A stretch of 58,656 nucleotides of DNA from Mycoplasmoidaceae bacterium (GCA_024427265.1 JAKSVP010000003.1:1-58656), one strand, 5' to 3'. Positions 1-10,196 are shown, counted from the first letter of the stretch. A program made the numbers and translations. The notes: a model not told the origin generated them from the letters alone.

Positions 1-614
1 GGCATTATATTAGATAAATCTAATACTTCTTTAGTTCCTAAAGGATCAAGTCCAGCGGTTGGTTCATCAAAGATAACAACATCAGTTTCTAATGCTAACA
101 CTCCAGCAATAGCTACTAAACGTCTTTGTCCATTTGATAAATCAAATGGATTAGCGCGTAAAAGAGATTTATCTAGACCAACTAAATACATATATTTAGA
201 AGCTAATTTTTTGGCTTGAGCCTTATTAATATGATAATTAATAGGTCCAAAGGCAATATCCTTTTCTACTGTATCCTTAAATAATTGATACTCAGGAAAT
301 TGGAAGACAAGTCCAACATCTTTTCTAATTGCTTTGTAGTTTTTTATTTTTTTACGCGCACCTAGAATTGATTTATCTTTTATAAATATATTTCCAGTGT
401 CAGATTTTAATAGTCCATTGAAATGACTAACAAGAGTTGTCTTTCCAACTCCTGAGCTACCAACTATTGCATATATTTTGCCTTTGGCAAAACTATAGCT
501 AAAATTATCAATGATAACTCTTTTGTTCTTTTTAGAACCATATGAGACACTAATGTTATCACAAGTGATAACATTGTTAGTTTTAAAGTTAGGATTAACT
601 ACTACTTGTTTCAT
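1..614 (-). CDS. ecfA2: ECF transporter ATPase EcfA2 (partial)
   Basis: ATP-binding subunit of the energy-coupling-factor module that powers vitamin and cofactor uptake with EcfT and interchangeable S components. The N-terminal ~204 residues are present; the C-terminus runs off the left edge. Visible motifs are Walker A GSSGVGKTT, the Q-loop region FQFPEYQLF, a slightly altered signature LSNGQ (usual LSGGQ) and Walker B VVIFDEPTAGLD. It starts 2 nt after the stop of the companion ATPase, so the two are one operon. ecfT is expected next, outside the window. The FolT-like S component near 51-52 kb is a likely client (inference). Confidence 0.93.
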   Translation of the reverse strand, partial: MKQVVVNPNFKTNNVITCDNISVSYGSKKNKRVIIDNFSYSFAKGKIYAIVGSSGVGKTTLVSHFNGLLKSDTGNIFIKDKSILGARKKIKNYKAIRKDVGLVFQFPEYQLFKDTVEKDIAFGPINYHINKAQAKKLASKYMYLVGLDKSLLRANPFDLSNGQRRLVAIAGVLALETDVVIFDEPTAGLDPLGTKEVLDLSNIM

Positions 615-616
615 AA

Positions 617-1375
617 TTACATCCTTCCTAACTTATAAGCAATAGGTTTGTCTAAAGACAAACCTTTTAGTTTATTACTACTAAAGATTTGCTTTGGACT
701 ACCAACCATTGCGACTTTGCCTTTTGACATAACAATGATTTTGTCTGCCTTAGCTGCTTCGTCCATATCATGAGTAATAGTTACAATTGTCTTATGCTTC
801 TTTGTCAACAAAGAAGAAATTAGATTATTGATCTTATTTTTAGCTTGAGCATCAAGCATACTTGTTGCTTCATCAAAAACAATAAGTTCTGGGTTCATAG
901 CTAGAACAGAAGCTATAGCCACTAATTGTTTTTGTCCACCAGATAAATCTTTAACACTTGATTTTAATAAATCAATGACACCAACATACTTTGCTACATT
1001 ATTAATAATGGTTTGCATTTTATTATGTGGTACACATTGGTTTTCTAGACCAAAGGCAATATCATCTTGTGCTGTTAAACCAATAAATTGGTTGTCTGGG
1101 TTTTCAAAGACGATTCCGGTTTGATTCTTTAAAGTTCTAACATTGGTTTTATCAATAACTTTATTATTAAAAATAATAGAACCGCTTTTAGGTTTAAATA
1201 AACCAACAAGCATTTTAGCTACAGTTGATTTACCACATCCATTAGCTCCAATGATGCAAACATGTTCGTTTTTCTCAATGGAGAAAGACACATTAGATAA
1301 AATAAGTTTTTTTGGCTCATAACCAAAAGAAACTTTATCAAATCTTATCAATGTCTTTGATTTAGTTTTGAACAT
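617..1375 (-). CDS. ecfA1: ECF transporter ATPase EcfA1
   Basis: First ATPase of the ECF A1/A2 pair, 252 residues, a usual length for the family. Walker A GANGCGKST, Q-loop FENPDNQFIG, signature LSGGQ and Walker B LIVFDEATSMLD followed by the H-loop THDMDE are all intact, so it should be a competent ATPase. It lies directly upstream of ecfA2 on the same strand with a 2 nt gap, the order seen across Firmicutes and mollicutes. Calling it A1 and the next A2 rests on operon order. Confidence 0.95.
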   Translation of the reverse strand: MFKTKSKTLIRFDKVSFGYEPKKLILSNVSFSIEKNEHVCIIGANGCGKSTVAKMLVGLFKPKSGSIIFNNKVIDKTNVRTLKNQTGIVFENPDNQFIGLTAQDDIAFGLENQCVPHNKMQTIINNVAKYVGVIDLLKSSVKDLSGGQKQLVAIASVLAMNPELIVFDEATSMLDAQAKNKINNLISSLLTKKHKTIVTITHDMDEAAKADKIIVMSKGKVAMVGSPKQIFSSNKLKGLSLDKPIAYKLGRM

Positions 1376-1392
1376 TTAAATAATTATATTAT

Positions 1393-2265
1393 TTACTTAT
1401 TACGTTCAAAATATTGTTTAGCTTTTTCTTTATCTTTACTTAAAGCAGCAATTAGTGCTTTTTCATTTTTATATTTAGTATTAGGACGTAAATATTTTAA
1501 AATTTCAACTTTTACGTGGTTTCTTGTCTTGGCTGGGTACAAAGTCCTTGGCATCAAGTGTTTGTGCAAAATATGAGCCTCTAAAGTGCATTTAGTAGCT
1601 TTTCTAGTTTTGCTCTTGCCATAAAAAGTGATAGCGTTGTACTTTCTTGAACCGATTGTTAGTCTAGAAATATATGAACCTTCAGATAAGAAAATTCTGT
1701 GCTTAATTAATAAATTAACCGTTCTAAAACCAATCTTTCTTCCTAGCTTTTGTCCACCAATTCATTCTGATTCATAATAATATGGGAAGAAAAGCAAGTC
1801 GTTTGCTTTCTCTACCTTTTTATTTAATAAAAGTTGAGCAATAATTGTTGAAGATACTCTATTGTTTTGGTTAACTGTTTGAACAGGAAAGTACTTTTTA
1901 AGTAAATCATATGGTTTGTGATCACTACCAAACTTAAAGTTTGATCCAACAATAATCATACTTGGGTTTATCTTTAATAAAACCTTTTGGATAAACTCTT
2001 CAGCTTTCATGTTGCCTTTGGCAAGATCATAGACTAAGATATAGTTTGCATGGAATTGTTTTAAATTATCAATTCTTTGTTCGAAAGGATATAGTTGGCT
2101 ATTAGCCTTTCTAGCAAAATCAGTAAATGTTAAAATACTGAATGGTCTAGGTGTAGCCAATAATTGGCTATGCATTACATGGATAGAACCAAAGTATCCT
2201 ATAACCATAGGGAAGTTAAACTTCTTAATGTTGTCTAAAGTGATTGTTCTAATTTTTGTTGCCAT
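1393..2265 (-). CDS. ribF: Bifunctional riboflavin kinase/FAD synthetase RibF
   Basis: Makes FMN and FAD from riboflavin. 290 residues with one in-frame TGA read as Trp. The N-terminal FAD-synthetase (nucleotidyltransferase) half has GYFGSIHVMHSQLL, a drifted form of the usual GxFDGxHxGH, and IIVGSNFKFG. The C-terminal riboflavin kinase half has GRKIGFRTVNL and a normal length. The start overlaps the 3' end of truB by 17 nt, and truB-ribF adjacency is classic in Firmicutes. FMN supply matters here because the hydrogenase subunit HydB needs it. Confidence 0.92.
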
Positions 2266-2920
2266 ATTTATTTAGATAGTTAATTAAAGTATACGCGTTT
2301 TTTAATTTAAAGTCTCCACATTTAGTTCTTACTAAATTAGTAAGATGTGCGACAGTTTTTAGTTTTGCAGCCAAATCTTCAGCAAACGATCTAACATAAA
2401 ATCCTTTAGTTACATTCAATGTAATTTTAAGTTCTTGTTTGTTAGGATTGAAGTCTACAATTCTAAATCCATTAATCTTAACCAAGCGTGGTGGAAGATT
2501 TAATGGTTGACCTTCACGAGCATATTCATATGCTTTCTTTCCTTCTACTTTAACTGCAGAGTATGGATGTGGTCTTTGCAAATAGTCTGCATCAACAAAA
2601 CTAGCTAGAGCTTGTTTAACTTGCTTTAAGTTAAGTTTAACTTTTTGTTTTTCTATGATAGTTCCAGTTTTGTCACCAGTATCAGTTCTAATACCAAACT
2701 TGATTGTTGCTTGGTATTGTTTATCTTGCAACATTAAGTCACCTAATAGGTGAGTTCCTTCATCATATCCTATAACTAATAGGCCTGTAGCCATTGGATC
2801 TAATGTTCCAGCATGACCAACTTTCTTATAATGACAAGCGTTACGAATCTTAGCAACGACATCGTTGCTTGTTCATCCTTGAGGCTTGTCAATCAATATA
2901 AGTTTATCAGATATAAACAT
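2249..2920 (-). CDS. truB: tRNA pseudouridine-55 synthase TruB
   Basis: Converts U55 of the tRNA T-loop to pseudouridine. 223 residues. The N-terminal motif begins LILIDKPQGWTSND (Trp from TGA) and continues to the catalytic GHAGTLDPMATGLL containing the nucleophilic Asp. The ATG at 2918-2920 was chosen because the motif upstream of an internal Met is essential to the family. It lies 24 nt from the divergent ttcA-like gene, so both promoters must fit in, or overlap, that short gap. Confidence 0.94.
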
Positions 2921-2944
2921 AATATAATTTTATCATATAAAATT

Positions 2945-3724
2945 ATGAGAGTCATAATTGGTAACATTATTAGAGCAAACAGCATTTTCAAAATGATCAA
3001 GAAAAATGATCATATTGCTGTTGGCATATCTGGTGGAAAAGATTCACTAGTTTTATTTAAAGCTTTAGATATCTTTTGCAAAAAGATAAATCAACAAAAA
3101 CATTGAAATCTTAAAGTTAAAGGTTTTCATGTTTCTTTAGGTTTTAAGAAAATAAACTATAACAAATTAATAAAGTTTGCTAAAGCAAATGATTTGGATC
3201 TTGAAATTATTAAGTCTAATGTAGCTGAAGTTTTATTAGCCAAAAAAGAACATGGTAAAATTCAATGTTCACTATGTGCTAAAATGAAAAAAGCTATCTT
3301 AGTTAAGGCAATGAAAGATCAAAAGTTTAATAAGTTAGCTTTAGGTCATCATGCTGATGATGCTATTGAAACATTCTTTATGAATATGTTAAATGAATCA
3401 AGACTAGCTACGCTAAGACCTATTAGTTACCTTGACCGTAACAAGATCTGATTAATCAGACCTTTGATTCTTTCTAGAGAAAAAGAAATTCAAAAGGTAG
3501 CTAATAGGTACAAGATGCCTGTTATTAATAACATGTGTCCTAACGAAAAGATAACTCAACGTTCTTTTGTTAAAGATTTCATAAATGAAAACTTCTATGA
3601 ATCTAAACATTGACCTAATGCTTATGTTAACATCTTTAGAAGTTTTCTAAATAAAGATGGTTCATATCTTTGATTTGATGAAGATTTTGACCAAAAACTT
3701 ATAAAAAGTCACAATAAAATCTAG
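2945..3724 (+). CDS. ttcA: TtcA-family PP-loop tRNA thiolase
   Basis: PP-loop ATP pyrophosphatase of the TtcA type (2-thiolation of cytidine 32 in tRNA), 259 residues with several TGA-Trp codons. The P-loop is SGGKDS near residue 37. The family's CxxC pair appears as CSLCAKMKKAIL, and a third Cys lies in NNMCPNE, together matching the [4Fe-4S]-binding pattern of TtcA rather than TilS. GHHADDAIETFFMN is the conserved HxxDD-type motif. The start is the ATG 17 nt after a TATAAT at 2923-2928; a longer in-frame extension overlaps truB and is unlikely. Substrate is from family knowledge only. Confidence 0.8.
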
Positions 3725-3781
3725 TTTTTTTTATAAGTGAGGTTAAATTGGTTTTATAATTAAAGTATATTTATTCAAAAT

Positions 3782-4051
3782 ATGAAGAGTATACAAATTA
3801 AAATCACAAACCCATCTTATCTACATAGACAAATGGCTTCCAAACTACAACAAATCGCTGGTAAATATACTTGCGATGTTGATGTTATTGTTGGAACCAA
3901 CAAAGCAAATGCTAAGTCATTAATTAACTTAATGACGGTATATGCTAAAGTTAAACTTCCTGGAAAGATTGAAGTTAGAACTTCTAGCTGAAATGATGAA
4001 GAACAAGCCATTAAGGAAATTGCTGACTTCTTCGGAGTAGATTACAAATAA
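3782..4051 (+). CDS. HPr-like protein with altered active site
   Basis: 89-residue protein with the size and fold pattern of HPr, the phosphocarrier of the sugar phosphotransferase system. The canonical active-site block GxHARPA is replaced by SYLHRQMA: the phosphorylatable His is kept, but the Ala-Arg-Pro after it is Arg-Gln-Met. The regulatory Ser-46 region is recognisable as AKSLINLM. A TATAAT lies ~30 nt upstream and a hairpin terminator follows at once, so it is a single-gene transcript. It could be a working HPr with drifted sequence or a regulatory paralogue; sequence alone does not decide. Confidence 0.75.
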
Positions 4052-4073
4052 AAAGCTTCTTATGAAGCTTTTT
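4050..4073. terminator. Bidirectional terminator between HPr-like gene and PHP gene
   Basis: Stem AAAAAGCTTC / GAAGCTTTTT with a TTAT loop, A-run on one side and T-run on the other, so it can act on both strands. The stop codon of the convergent PHP-family gene lies inside the loop/stem. Confidence 0.85.
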
Positions 4074-4896
4074 TATTTAGTTTTCTTAATTTAATCTTAT
4101 CAGTTAGATTTTTAGCTAGACCATAACTGATCGCTAATTGTCTTGCTTTCTTTAATCAGTCTACTTTTAGAGGATGCATATCATGTGCATCTGATTCAAT
4201 GATTACTGGAATATTAGTTTTAGAAACTAACTTTCAGAAATGTTTACATGGATAATGTCATGGACTTTTAGTTTTATAACTTTCAAAGTTAACATTAAAT
4301 GCTAATGGTAATTTATATTTAATTGCATACTTAATTGTTGTTTTAGAAACAGCAATAGCTGTTTTGTCTCATTTTTTATATGAGTTTAAGAAAATATCTG
4401 GGTGCGCAACTCATGACATTAAACCACTAGACATAGCGGCTTTGTTATTATCATTAAATTCTTCTAATTGTTTTTTAGTTTTAGTGACATTCATTACCAA
4501 AGGTAATGGAAGTTTAATTTTAAATAGATCACCATAGAAGTGATTACCAAAAATTAAAAATTCACAATATTTATCTTTTGCTAATTTTTGAATATATCAA
4601 CGATTAGCTTTGTTATATTCGACTTCATAACCAAAATAGATGTGTAATCTGTTTTTGTATTTCTTATTTACTTTATCTATATCATGTTTTAATTGAGCTA
4701 TTTCTTCATAACTTGCTCTTCTAGATTGATATGGACATTTAATGGTAATAGGCGGGTGTTCTGTAAAATATAACTTCTTATAGTTATGCTTCAAAGCATA
4801 ACTAACAATCTCATCTAAATGATTGGATGAGTGTTTACAAATATATGTGTGAATATGAAAAATTGTATTTTGCATATTATGTAAATTATAAAACAT
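4060..4896 (-). CDS. PHP-domain phosphoesterase (histidinol-phosphatase-like)
   Basis: 278-residue PHP-family metal-dependent phosphoesterase. Metal-ligand motifs seen in order: FHIHTY (HxH) near the N-terminus, YFTEHPP, FGYEVEYN, FLIFGNHFYG, WVAHPDI and a C-terminal IPVIIESDAHD. Spacing resembles the HisK/HisJ histidinol-phosphatase group, but no histidine-biosynthesis genes are seen, so the substrate is unknown; mollicutes commonly carry such a protein. Two in-frame ATGs lie at the N-terminus, 8 codons apart (the second at 4870-4872), and either could start it. Convergent with the HPr-like gene through a shared terminator. Confidence 0.85.
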
Positions 4897-4902
4897 TAAA
4901 TA

Positions 4903-4925
4903 AAAAAGAGGTTAAACCTCTTTTT
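4903..4925. terminator. Terminator after secreted DUF6273-like protein
   Basis: AAAAAGAGG / CCTCTTTTT stem with TTAAA loop and T-run on the minus strand; its end coincides with the stop codon of the gene at 4924-5733. Confidence 0.8.
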
Positions 4926-5733
4926 AGATGTTAAAGATTGGGGCAACAGGGTGACTATCAGTGGGAATATCCATAGAAGTTAATAACCCGTTCCCACAAT
5001 CACATATCCCAATATGATAATCTCCACCATACGGTTGCCTTGTTCAATAAAAGTCTCCTTCATGATAAAAACCTTGAATACATCTTCTTGAAGATTTACC
5101 GTATGGGTCTTCATCTGCATAATATGCATAAGATCTAGCACTTTTACCAATCTCAGCATAATCTGGAGCAAACACTGTATCACCAATTATTTCTTCAGGT
5201 TTTCCTCATACTTTATATGGTTTATCAACCGCAGGAATATCACTACCCAAAATTAACTCAATTTTGCTTGCAAAGTCTCTTTGTAAAAACGTTCTTAATG
5301 ATGATGTTTTTCAATTAGGTTCTTGACCAAATTGTAAATAAAGCGGTTCTAATGCTTTGGAGTCAGTTAATAAATTTCTAAATTGTAATGTTAAAGCTGT
5401 CTTCTTTTCTGTTCCAGAAATTACATCTTTATTTTCATCAATAACCATAATAGGATAAGTTAAACCATCGATTGTCATTTCTTTTGTTAAACCAACAAAT
5501 GTGTTACCATTATCAACATAATCTTTTTGATATTTTTGTTTAAAAGTTTCAAAACCTTCATTGGCTCAATAAGCAACTGTTCCTCAATCATCAGTTGCAA
5601 AGCTTTTAGCTTCAGGCGGTGTTGGCATAAGTGGACTTGGGTTAGCTACAGAGGCAGTTACAATCGGTGCAACAACTACACCACCAACTCCAACAGTGGT
5701 TGATAAAACTATAGGTACTAGCAAATTTTTCAT
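4924..5733 (-). CDS. Secreted protein, DUF6273-like
   Basis: 269-residue exported protein of unknown function. It begins MKNLLVPIVLSTTVGVGG, an N-terminal signal/anchor with no lipobox Cys, then a Pro-rich linker (PSPLMPTPPEA). The body has NWKTSSLRTFLQRDFASKI and IIGDTVFAPDYAEIGK, which resemble the SxLRxWLN and GDKxFxLSxxE patterns of DUF6273 surface proteins of gut bacteria (recalled, not searched). The C-terminal third is Tyr/Gly-rich with a short CDCG motif. Five Trp are encoded by TGA. Monocistronic: own -10 region and terminator. Role presumed extracellular. Confidence 0.7.
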
Positions 5734-5746
5734 AAAAATTCCTTTT

Positions 5747-5769
5747 TATAATTTCTTATAGAAATTATA
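5747..5769 (-). promoter_or_regulatory. 5' inverted repeat before secreted protein gene
   Basis: Perfect 9-bp inverted repeat TATAATTTC / GAAATTATA with a 5-nt loop, between a TATAAT at 5771-5776 (minus strand) and the AAGGAA ribosome site. It may be an operator overlapping the promoter or a 5' mRNA hairpin. Confidence 0.5.
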
Positions 5770-5792
5770 TATTATAAAAAACAGAAAAAGAA

Positions 5793-5814
5793 AAAGAGTG
5801 CTCGAGCACTCTTT
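5793..5814. terminator. Terminator of hydrogenase-ferredoxin operon
   Basis: Perfect palindrome AAAGAGTGCTC/GAGCACTCTTT followed on the minus strand by T-rich sequence, 18 nt after the ferredoxin stop. It ends the hydCBA-fdx transcript. Confidence 0.85.
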
Positions 5815-5831
5815 CTTGTATTTAAGAAAAA

Positions 5832-6011
5832 TTATTTGTTTTCAATTGCTTGTACTGGACAAACTCCTGCACAAGCTCCGCAACCAACACATTTAGAGTG
5901 GTCAACACCGGCTTTGCCATCAGAACCGATAGCTACAGCACCTACTGGGCAAACGCCTGTGCAAGCACCACAGCCTAAACATTTTTCTTTATTTACGACA
6001 GCTTTTGACAT
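5832..6011 (-). CDS. 2[4Fe-4S] clostridial-type ferredoxin
   Basis: 59-residue electron carrier with two CxxCxxCxxxCP motifs: CLGCGACTGVCPVGA and CVGCGACAGVCPVQA. This is the normal size and duplicated structure of a clostridial ferredoxin. A good ribosome site (AAGGAG) precedes the ATG. It is the last gene of the hydrogenase operon, starting 71 nt after hydA, and is the obvious partner supplying low-potential electrons to HydABC (inference from context). Confidence 0.95.
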   Translation of the reverse strand: MSKAVVNKEKCLGCGACTGVCPVGAVAIGSDGKAGVDHSKCVGCGACAGVCPVQAIENK

Positions 6012-6082
6012 AAGTTAATATATATCTCCTTAATACTTATTTATTATATATATTTTTGATATAAATATGTTAAATATTTACA

Positions 6083-7828
6083 TTAAATAAATTCACGTTT
6101 TTTATAGCTTCTATGAAGTAATTCATGAGCTTTGTGTGAGTTTGGTTTTTCCAAGAATTCTTTATAGATTTTAATGATGGATGGATTCTTGTGACTCTTA
6201 CGAATTTCTTTATTCGCATCGTTCTTGTAAAGAGCTTTAGCTCTTAACTTTATAACTGTGTCACGATCAATTTGGTCGTAGTCAACATATGGCATTCCAC
6301 CACCGTTAACACATCCACCTGGACAACACATAATTTCAATGAAGTGGTATTGTTTCTTTCCGGACTTAACATCTTCTAATACTTGTCTAGCATTTGCAAG
6401 TCCAGAAGCAGCACATACCTTAATCTCTTTACCTTTTAAGGTAATTGTTGCTTCCTTAATACCTTTAATACCACGAACCTTCTTGTATTCAATATCTTTT
6501 AGATCTTGTCCCGTAACAACGTCAGCAACAGTTCTTAATGCTGCTTCCATTACACCACCAGATGCACCAAAGATAACTCCAGCACCTGTTGATTCACCTA
6601 ATAGATCATCAAACTTACCATCATGTAGTTTAGGGAAGTTGATACCCATAGCTCTAATCATTCTTGCAAGAGATCTAACTGTTAAGACAGCATCGGTATC
6701 TCTCATGCCTTTTAAGGCATCACATCCATATTGAATTTCAGATTTCTTTGCAGTACAAGGCATAATGTGAACAGTAAAGATCTTCTTTGGATCAATGCCC
6801 ATCTTTTGTGCTCAGTATGTCTTTGTTAAAGCACCTTGCATTTGCATTGGTGATTTAGCAGTTGATAGGTTTGGAATAAATTCTGGATAGTAAGCAGTAC
6901 AGTAATTTATTCAACCTGGAGAACAGCTTGTAATCAATGGAAGTTTACCACCATTATTTAAACGGTCAAGGAATTCGTGTCCTTCTTCCATAATTGTTAA
7001 GTCTGCTGCAAAGTTTACGTCAAAGACGTATTTGAATCCTAGACGTCTTAAAGCAGTAATCATTTTACCTTCAACATCAGTTCCAATTGGTAAGCCAAAT
7101 TCTTCACCAAGTGCAGCTCTAACAGATGGAGCTGGTGAACATACTACGATATAGTTTGGATCAGCTAATTTTTCAAATACTTCAGTATAACTTGTTCTTT
7201 CAGTTAATGCTCCTGTTGGACAAACCAATGTACATTGGCCACAGCCTACACAAGCTGTTTTATCCATCTTTTCATCAAAGGCACAACCAATGTATGTTTT
7301 AAATCCTCTATCATTTGCATGAATTACACCAACATCTTGTTGTTTTTCACAAACAGCAATACATTTCTTACACAAAATACATTTGCTTGGGTCTCTAATA
7401 ATACATGGAGATGTAGTATCTGGTTCGTGTGTATGCTTTTCACCATCATATTTATGATCATTGATCATATATGTTTCTGCATATTCTTTTAATTTACAGA
7501 AATGAGATTTTAAACAGTCTGAACAATCTTTTCTATGATTAGACATTAATAATTCAAGGTTTTGTTTTCTAGCTTGAATTACTTTTCAAGTGTTTGTAAA
7601 TACTTCCATGCCTTCGGCAACTGGATAGACACAAGCTGCTACTAATCCTCTAGCACCTTTAACTTCAACTAAGCACATTCTACATGCACCAATTGGGTTA
7701 AGGTCTTTTAGATAACATAAAGTGGGAATGGTAATACCATTAGCTCTTGCAGCATCAAGAATAGTTGAACCTTCTTCAACTTTGACCTTAATACCATCAA
7801 TTATCAAATTAATTAATTTCTTTGCCAT
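6083..7828 (-). CDS. hydA: [FeFe] hydrogenase catalytic subunit HydA
   Basis: 581-residue catalytic subunit of a multimeric [FeFe] hydrogenase (2H+ + 2e- to H2). Domains in order: N-terminal [2Fe-2S] ferredoxin domain (Cys in TIPTLCYLKD, ACRMCLVEVKG and VAACVYP); His/Cys [4Fe-4S] motif HRKDCSDCLKSHFC; two [4Fe-4S] motifs CILCKKCIAVCE and CVGCGQCTLVCPTGA; then the H-cluster domain with L1 TSCSPGW, L2 MPCTAKKSE and L3 EIMCCPGGCVNGGG. L2 and L3 are canonical. L1 has Ser where TSCCPxW has its second Cys. TGA encodes Trp at several sites, including the W of L1. It lies 11 nt after hydB. Needs HydE, HydF and HydG, which are not in this window. Confidence 0.96.
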
Positions 7829-7839
7829 AGTCTACCTCC

Positions 7840-9714
7840 TTACTTCTTTGCTACTGCACCAAAACGACAGTTTCTAGCACAGGCTCCACATTTAATACAT
7901 TTAGTTTGGTCAATCACAAATGGTTTACCAATTGTTCCACTAATTGCTTTAACTGGACAGTTTCTAGCACAGCTAGAGCATCCTTTACATTTGTTGGCAT
8001 CAATGTAGTAACCAGTTAATGATTTACATACACCAGCAGGACATTGTCCTTTAGTGTGAGCAATGTATTCATCTCTAAAGTATCTTAGAGTTGAAAGGAT
8101 TGGGTTTGGAGAAGATTGTCCTAAACCACAAGCTGAAGTTGCTTTAATGTGAGCAGATAATTCTTCAAGTTTAGTAATGTCTGACTCTTTTGCTTTACCT
8201 TCAGTAAACTTGTTTAGTAATTCAAGTAATCTCTTGTTTCCAATTCTACATGGAACACATTTACCACAAGATTCTTCTACACAGAATTCCATGTAGAATT
8301 TACAGATGTCAACCATACAGTTATCTTCATCCATAACAATTAAACCACCAGATCCCATCATTGATCCAATAGCCATTAGGTTTTCATAATCAATTGGAGT
8401 ATCTAATAGTTTAGCTGGAATACATCCACCAGATGGACCACCTGTTTGTGCAGCTTTAAATTGTTTACCATTAGGTATACCACCACAAATATCAAATACT
8501 ATTTGTCTTAGTGTAGTACCCATCGGTACTTCAATAAGTCCAGTGTTTTTAATCTTACCACCAACTGCAAATACTTTAGTACCTTTAGATTTTTCTGTAC
8601 CAATCTTAGTAAATCATTCTGCACCATTCAAGATAATTCTTGTAATGTTTGCATATGTTTCAACGTTATTTAATAATGTTGGTTTTCCAAATAAACCTTT
8701 AACTGCAGGGAATGGAGGTCTTGGTCTTGGTTCACCTCTATTACCTTCAACTGAAGTCATTAAAGCAGTTTCTTCACCACAAACAAAAGCTCCAGAACCT
8801 AATCTTAAAGATAGTTTGAAACTAAAGTTTGTGCCAAGAATGTTTTTGCCGAGCAAACCATATTTCTTAGCTTGAGCAATTGCTTTTTCTAATCTTTGAA
8901 CTGCAATTGGGTATTCTGCTCTTACATAAATGAAACCTTCATCAGCTCCAATTGCATAAGCGGCAATAGTCATTGCTTCAATTACTGAGTGTGGATCTGC
9001 TTCAAGGATAGATCTATCCATGAATGCACCTGGGTCTCCTTCATCAGCATTACAACAAACATATTTCTTTTTGTTTACTGATTTCTTAGTTAATGATCAT
9101 TTTAGTCCAGTAGAGAATCCACCACCACCACGACCACGTAATTGAGAATCTGTAATTACCTTAATTACATCATCTTGACTCATTGATGTTAAAACTTTGT
9201 TTAGAGCAAAGTATCCATCACAAGCAATATATTCTTCAATGTTTTCAGGATCAATGATACCTGCATTCTTTAAAGCAATCTTAACTTGATTCTTATAGAA
9301 GTGTGTTTTATTTAATGGAATAATATTCTTATTTTCATCCAATTGGTTTGGTCAAACAAGTTCTTTAACAACCTTGCCTTCCATTAGATGTTCTTCAATT
9401 ATTCTTACAACATCTGTTGGTTTTACCTTACGGTAAAAGATACCTTCTGGATAAACAAGAACAACTGGTCCTTGTGAACACAGACCGTGACATCCTGTTG
9501 GACTTACTTCTACTTTATCTTGTAGATTGTGAGCTTTAATACTTTTTTCAAAAGCATCAATAACTTCTTTTGCTTTATTACTTAAGCAACCCGTTGAAGC
9601 ACAAACAAGAATTTGTTGCTTACCAGATTGTTCAGCTTTAGATAATCCTAACTTACGATCATTAATTCTTTTAGCTAATTTATCTTTGATAGCTTGTAAT
9701 TCTTTAATTGTCAT
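7840..9714 (-). CDS. hydB: NADH-binding hydrogenase subunit HydB (NuoF-like)
   Basis: 624-residue FMN/NAD-binding subunit of a HydABC-type hydrogenase. The N-terminal thioredoxin-like [2Fe-2S] domain has CASTGC and TGCHGLC. The NuoF core follows: [11 protein letters not shown] (FMN/NADH loop), [19 protein letters not shown] and [12 protein letters not shown] plus TSACGLGQ ([4Fe-4S]). The C-terminus carries two extra [4Fe-4S] motifs, [12 protein letters not shown] and [11 protein letters not shown]. This fusion of NuoE-like, NuoF and ferredoxin domains is the HydB architecture of electron-bifurcating hydrogenases. Four TGA-Trp codons split it in standard-code translation. It starts 2 nt after hydC. 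Confidence 0.95.
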
Positions 9715-9716
9715 AA

Positions 9717-10196
9717 TTAAGCATCACCTCCTACTTTCTTATCATGTTTAAGAATCAAGTCAATTGTTTCTTGAACTTGATCAGGAAGAATAGTGTAAAC
9801 CTTATCATTAATCATAGTAACTGGTGCTAAACCACAGCAGCCTACACATCTAGCGGTTGCTAGAGTAAACATGCCATCCTCTGTTGTTTCGCCAAGCTTA
9901 ATACCAAGGATTTGCTCAAATTTTTCTAAAACTTTAGCAGATCCTTTAACATAACAAGCTGTTCCTAAGCAAACAGTAATTACATATTTACCTTTTTTAG
10001 TAAATGTAAATTGTGTATAGAATGTGGCAATGGAATAAATTTCACTAGTTGTTGTGTCAAACTCATCAGCTATTAATCTCATTGCTTCACGAGATAAATA
10101 ACCAAAGTTTGCTTGTGCTTCTTGTAAGCACATCAACTTAGTACCATTTTTGCTATGAATTTGTTTAATTTTCGTAGCAAATTCTTCAATAGTCAT
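9717..10196 (-). CDS. hydC: Hydrogenase [2Fe-2S] subunit HydC (NuoE-like)
   Basis: 159-residue thioredoxin-fold [2Fe-2S] protein. The cluster ligands are in VCLGTACYVKGS and ATARCVGCCGLAP, and the N-terminal helical part (EFATKIKQIHSKNGTKLM...) has the usual NuoE form and length. First gene of the hydC-hydB-hydA-fdx operon, the order seen for trimeric bifurcating hydrogenases. The ribosome site GGAG lies 8 nt before the ATG, and a 13-bp perfect inverted repeat sits just upstream between promoter and start. Confidence 0.95.
   Translation of the reverse strand: MTIEEFATKIKQIHSKNGTKLMCLQEAQANFGYLSREAMRLIADEFDTTTSEIYSIATFYTQFTFTKKGKYVITVCLGTACYVKGSAKVLEKFEQILGIKLGETTEDGMFTLATARCVGCCGLAPVTMINDKVYTILPDQVQETIDLILKHDKKVGGDA

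Noticed and set aside
2813..2944. Upstream extension of the TtcA-like gene
   Set aside because: It overlaps truB on the other strand, has no family similarity and precedes the promoter-like TATAAT; the ATG at 2945 begins at the normal family N-terminus.
4980..5186. Open frame within the secreted-protein gene
   Set aside because: It lies in another frame of the gene at 4924-5733, which has a signal peptide, ribosome site and terminator; this frame is a shadow with no start signal.
6083..9714. In-frame TGA codons in hydrogenase genes as selenocysteine
   Set aside because: The TGA sites fall at family Trp positions (for example the W of the L1 motif), and the same TGA use is seen in serS, mnmE and pcrA; no SECIS-like structure is needed. 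TGA = Trp explains all cases.
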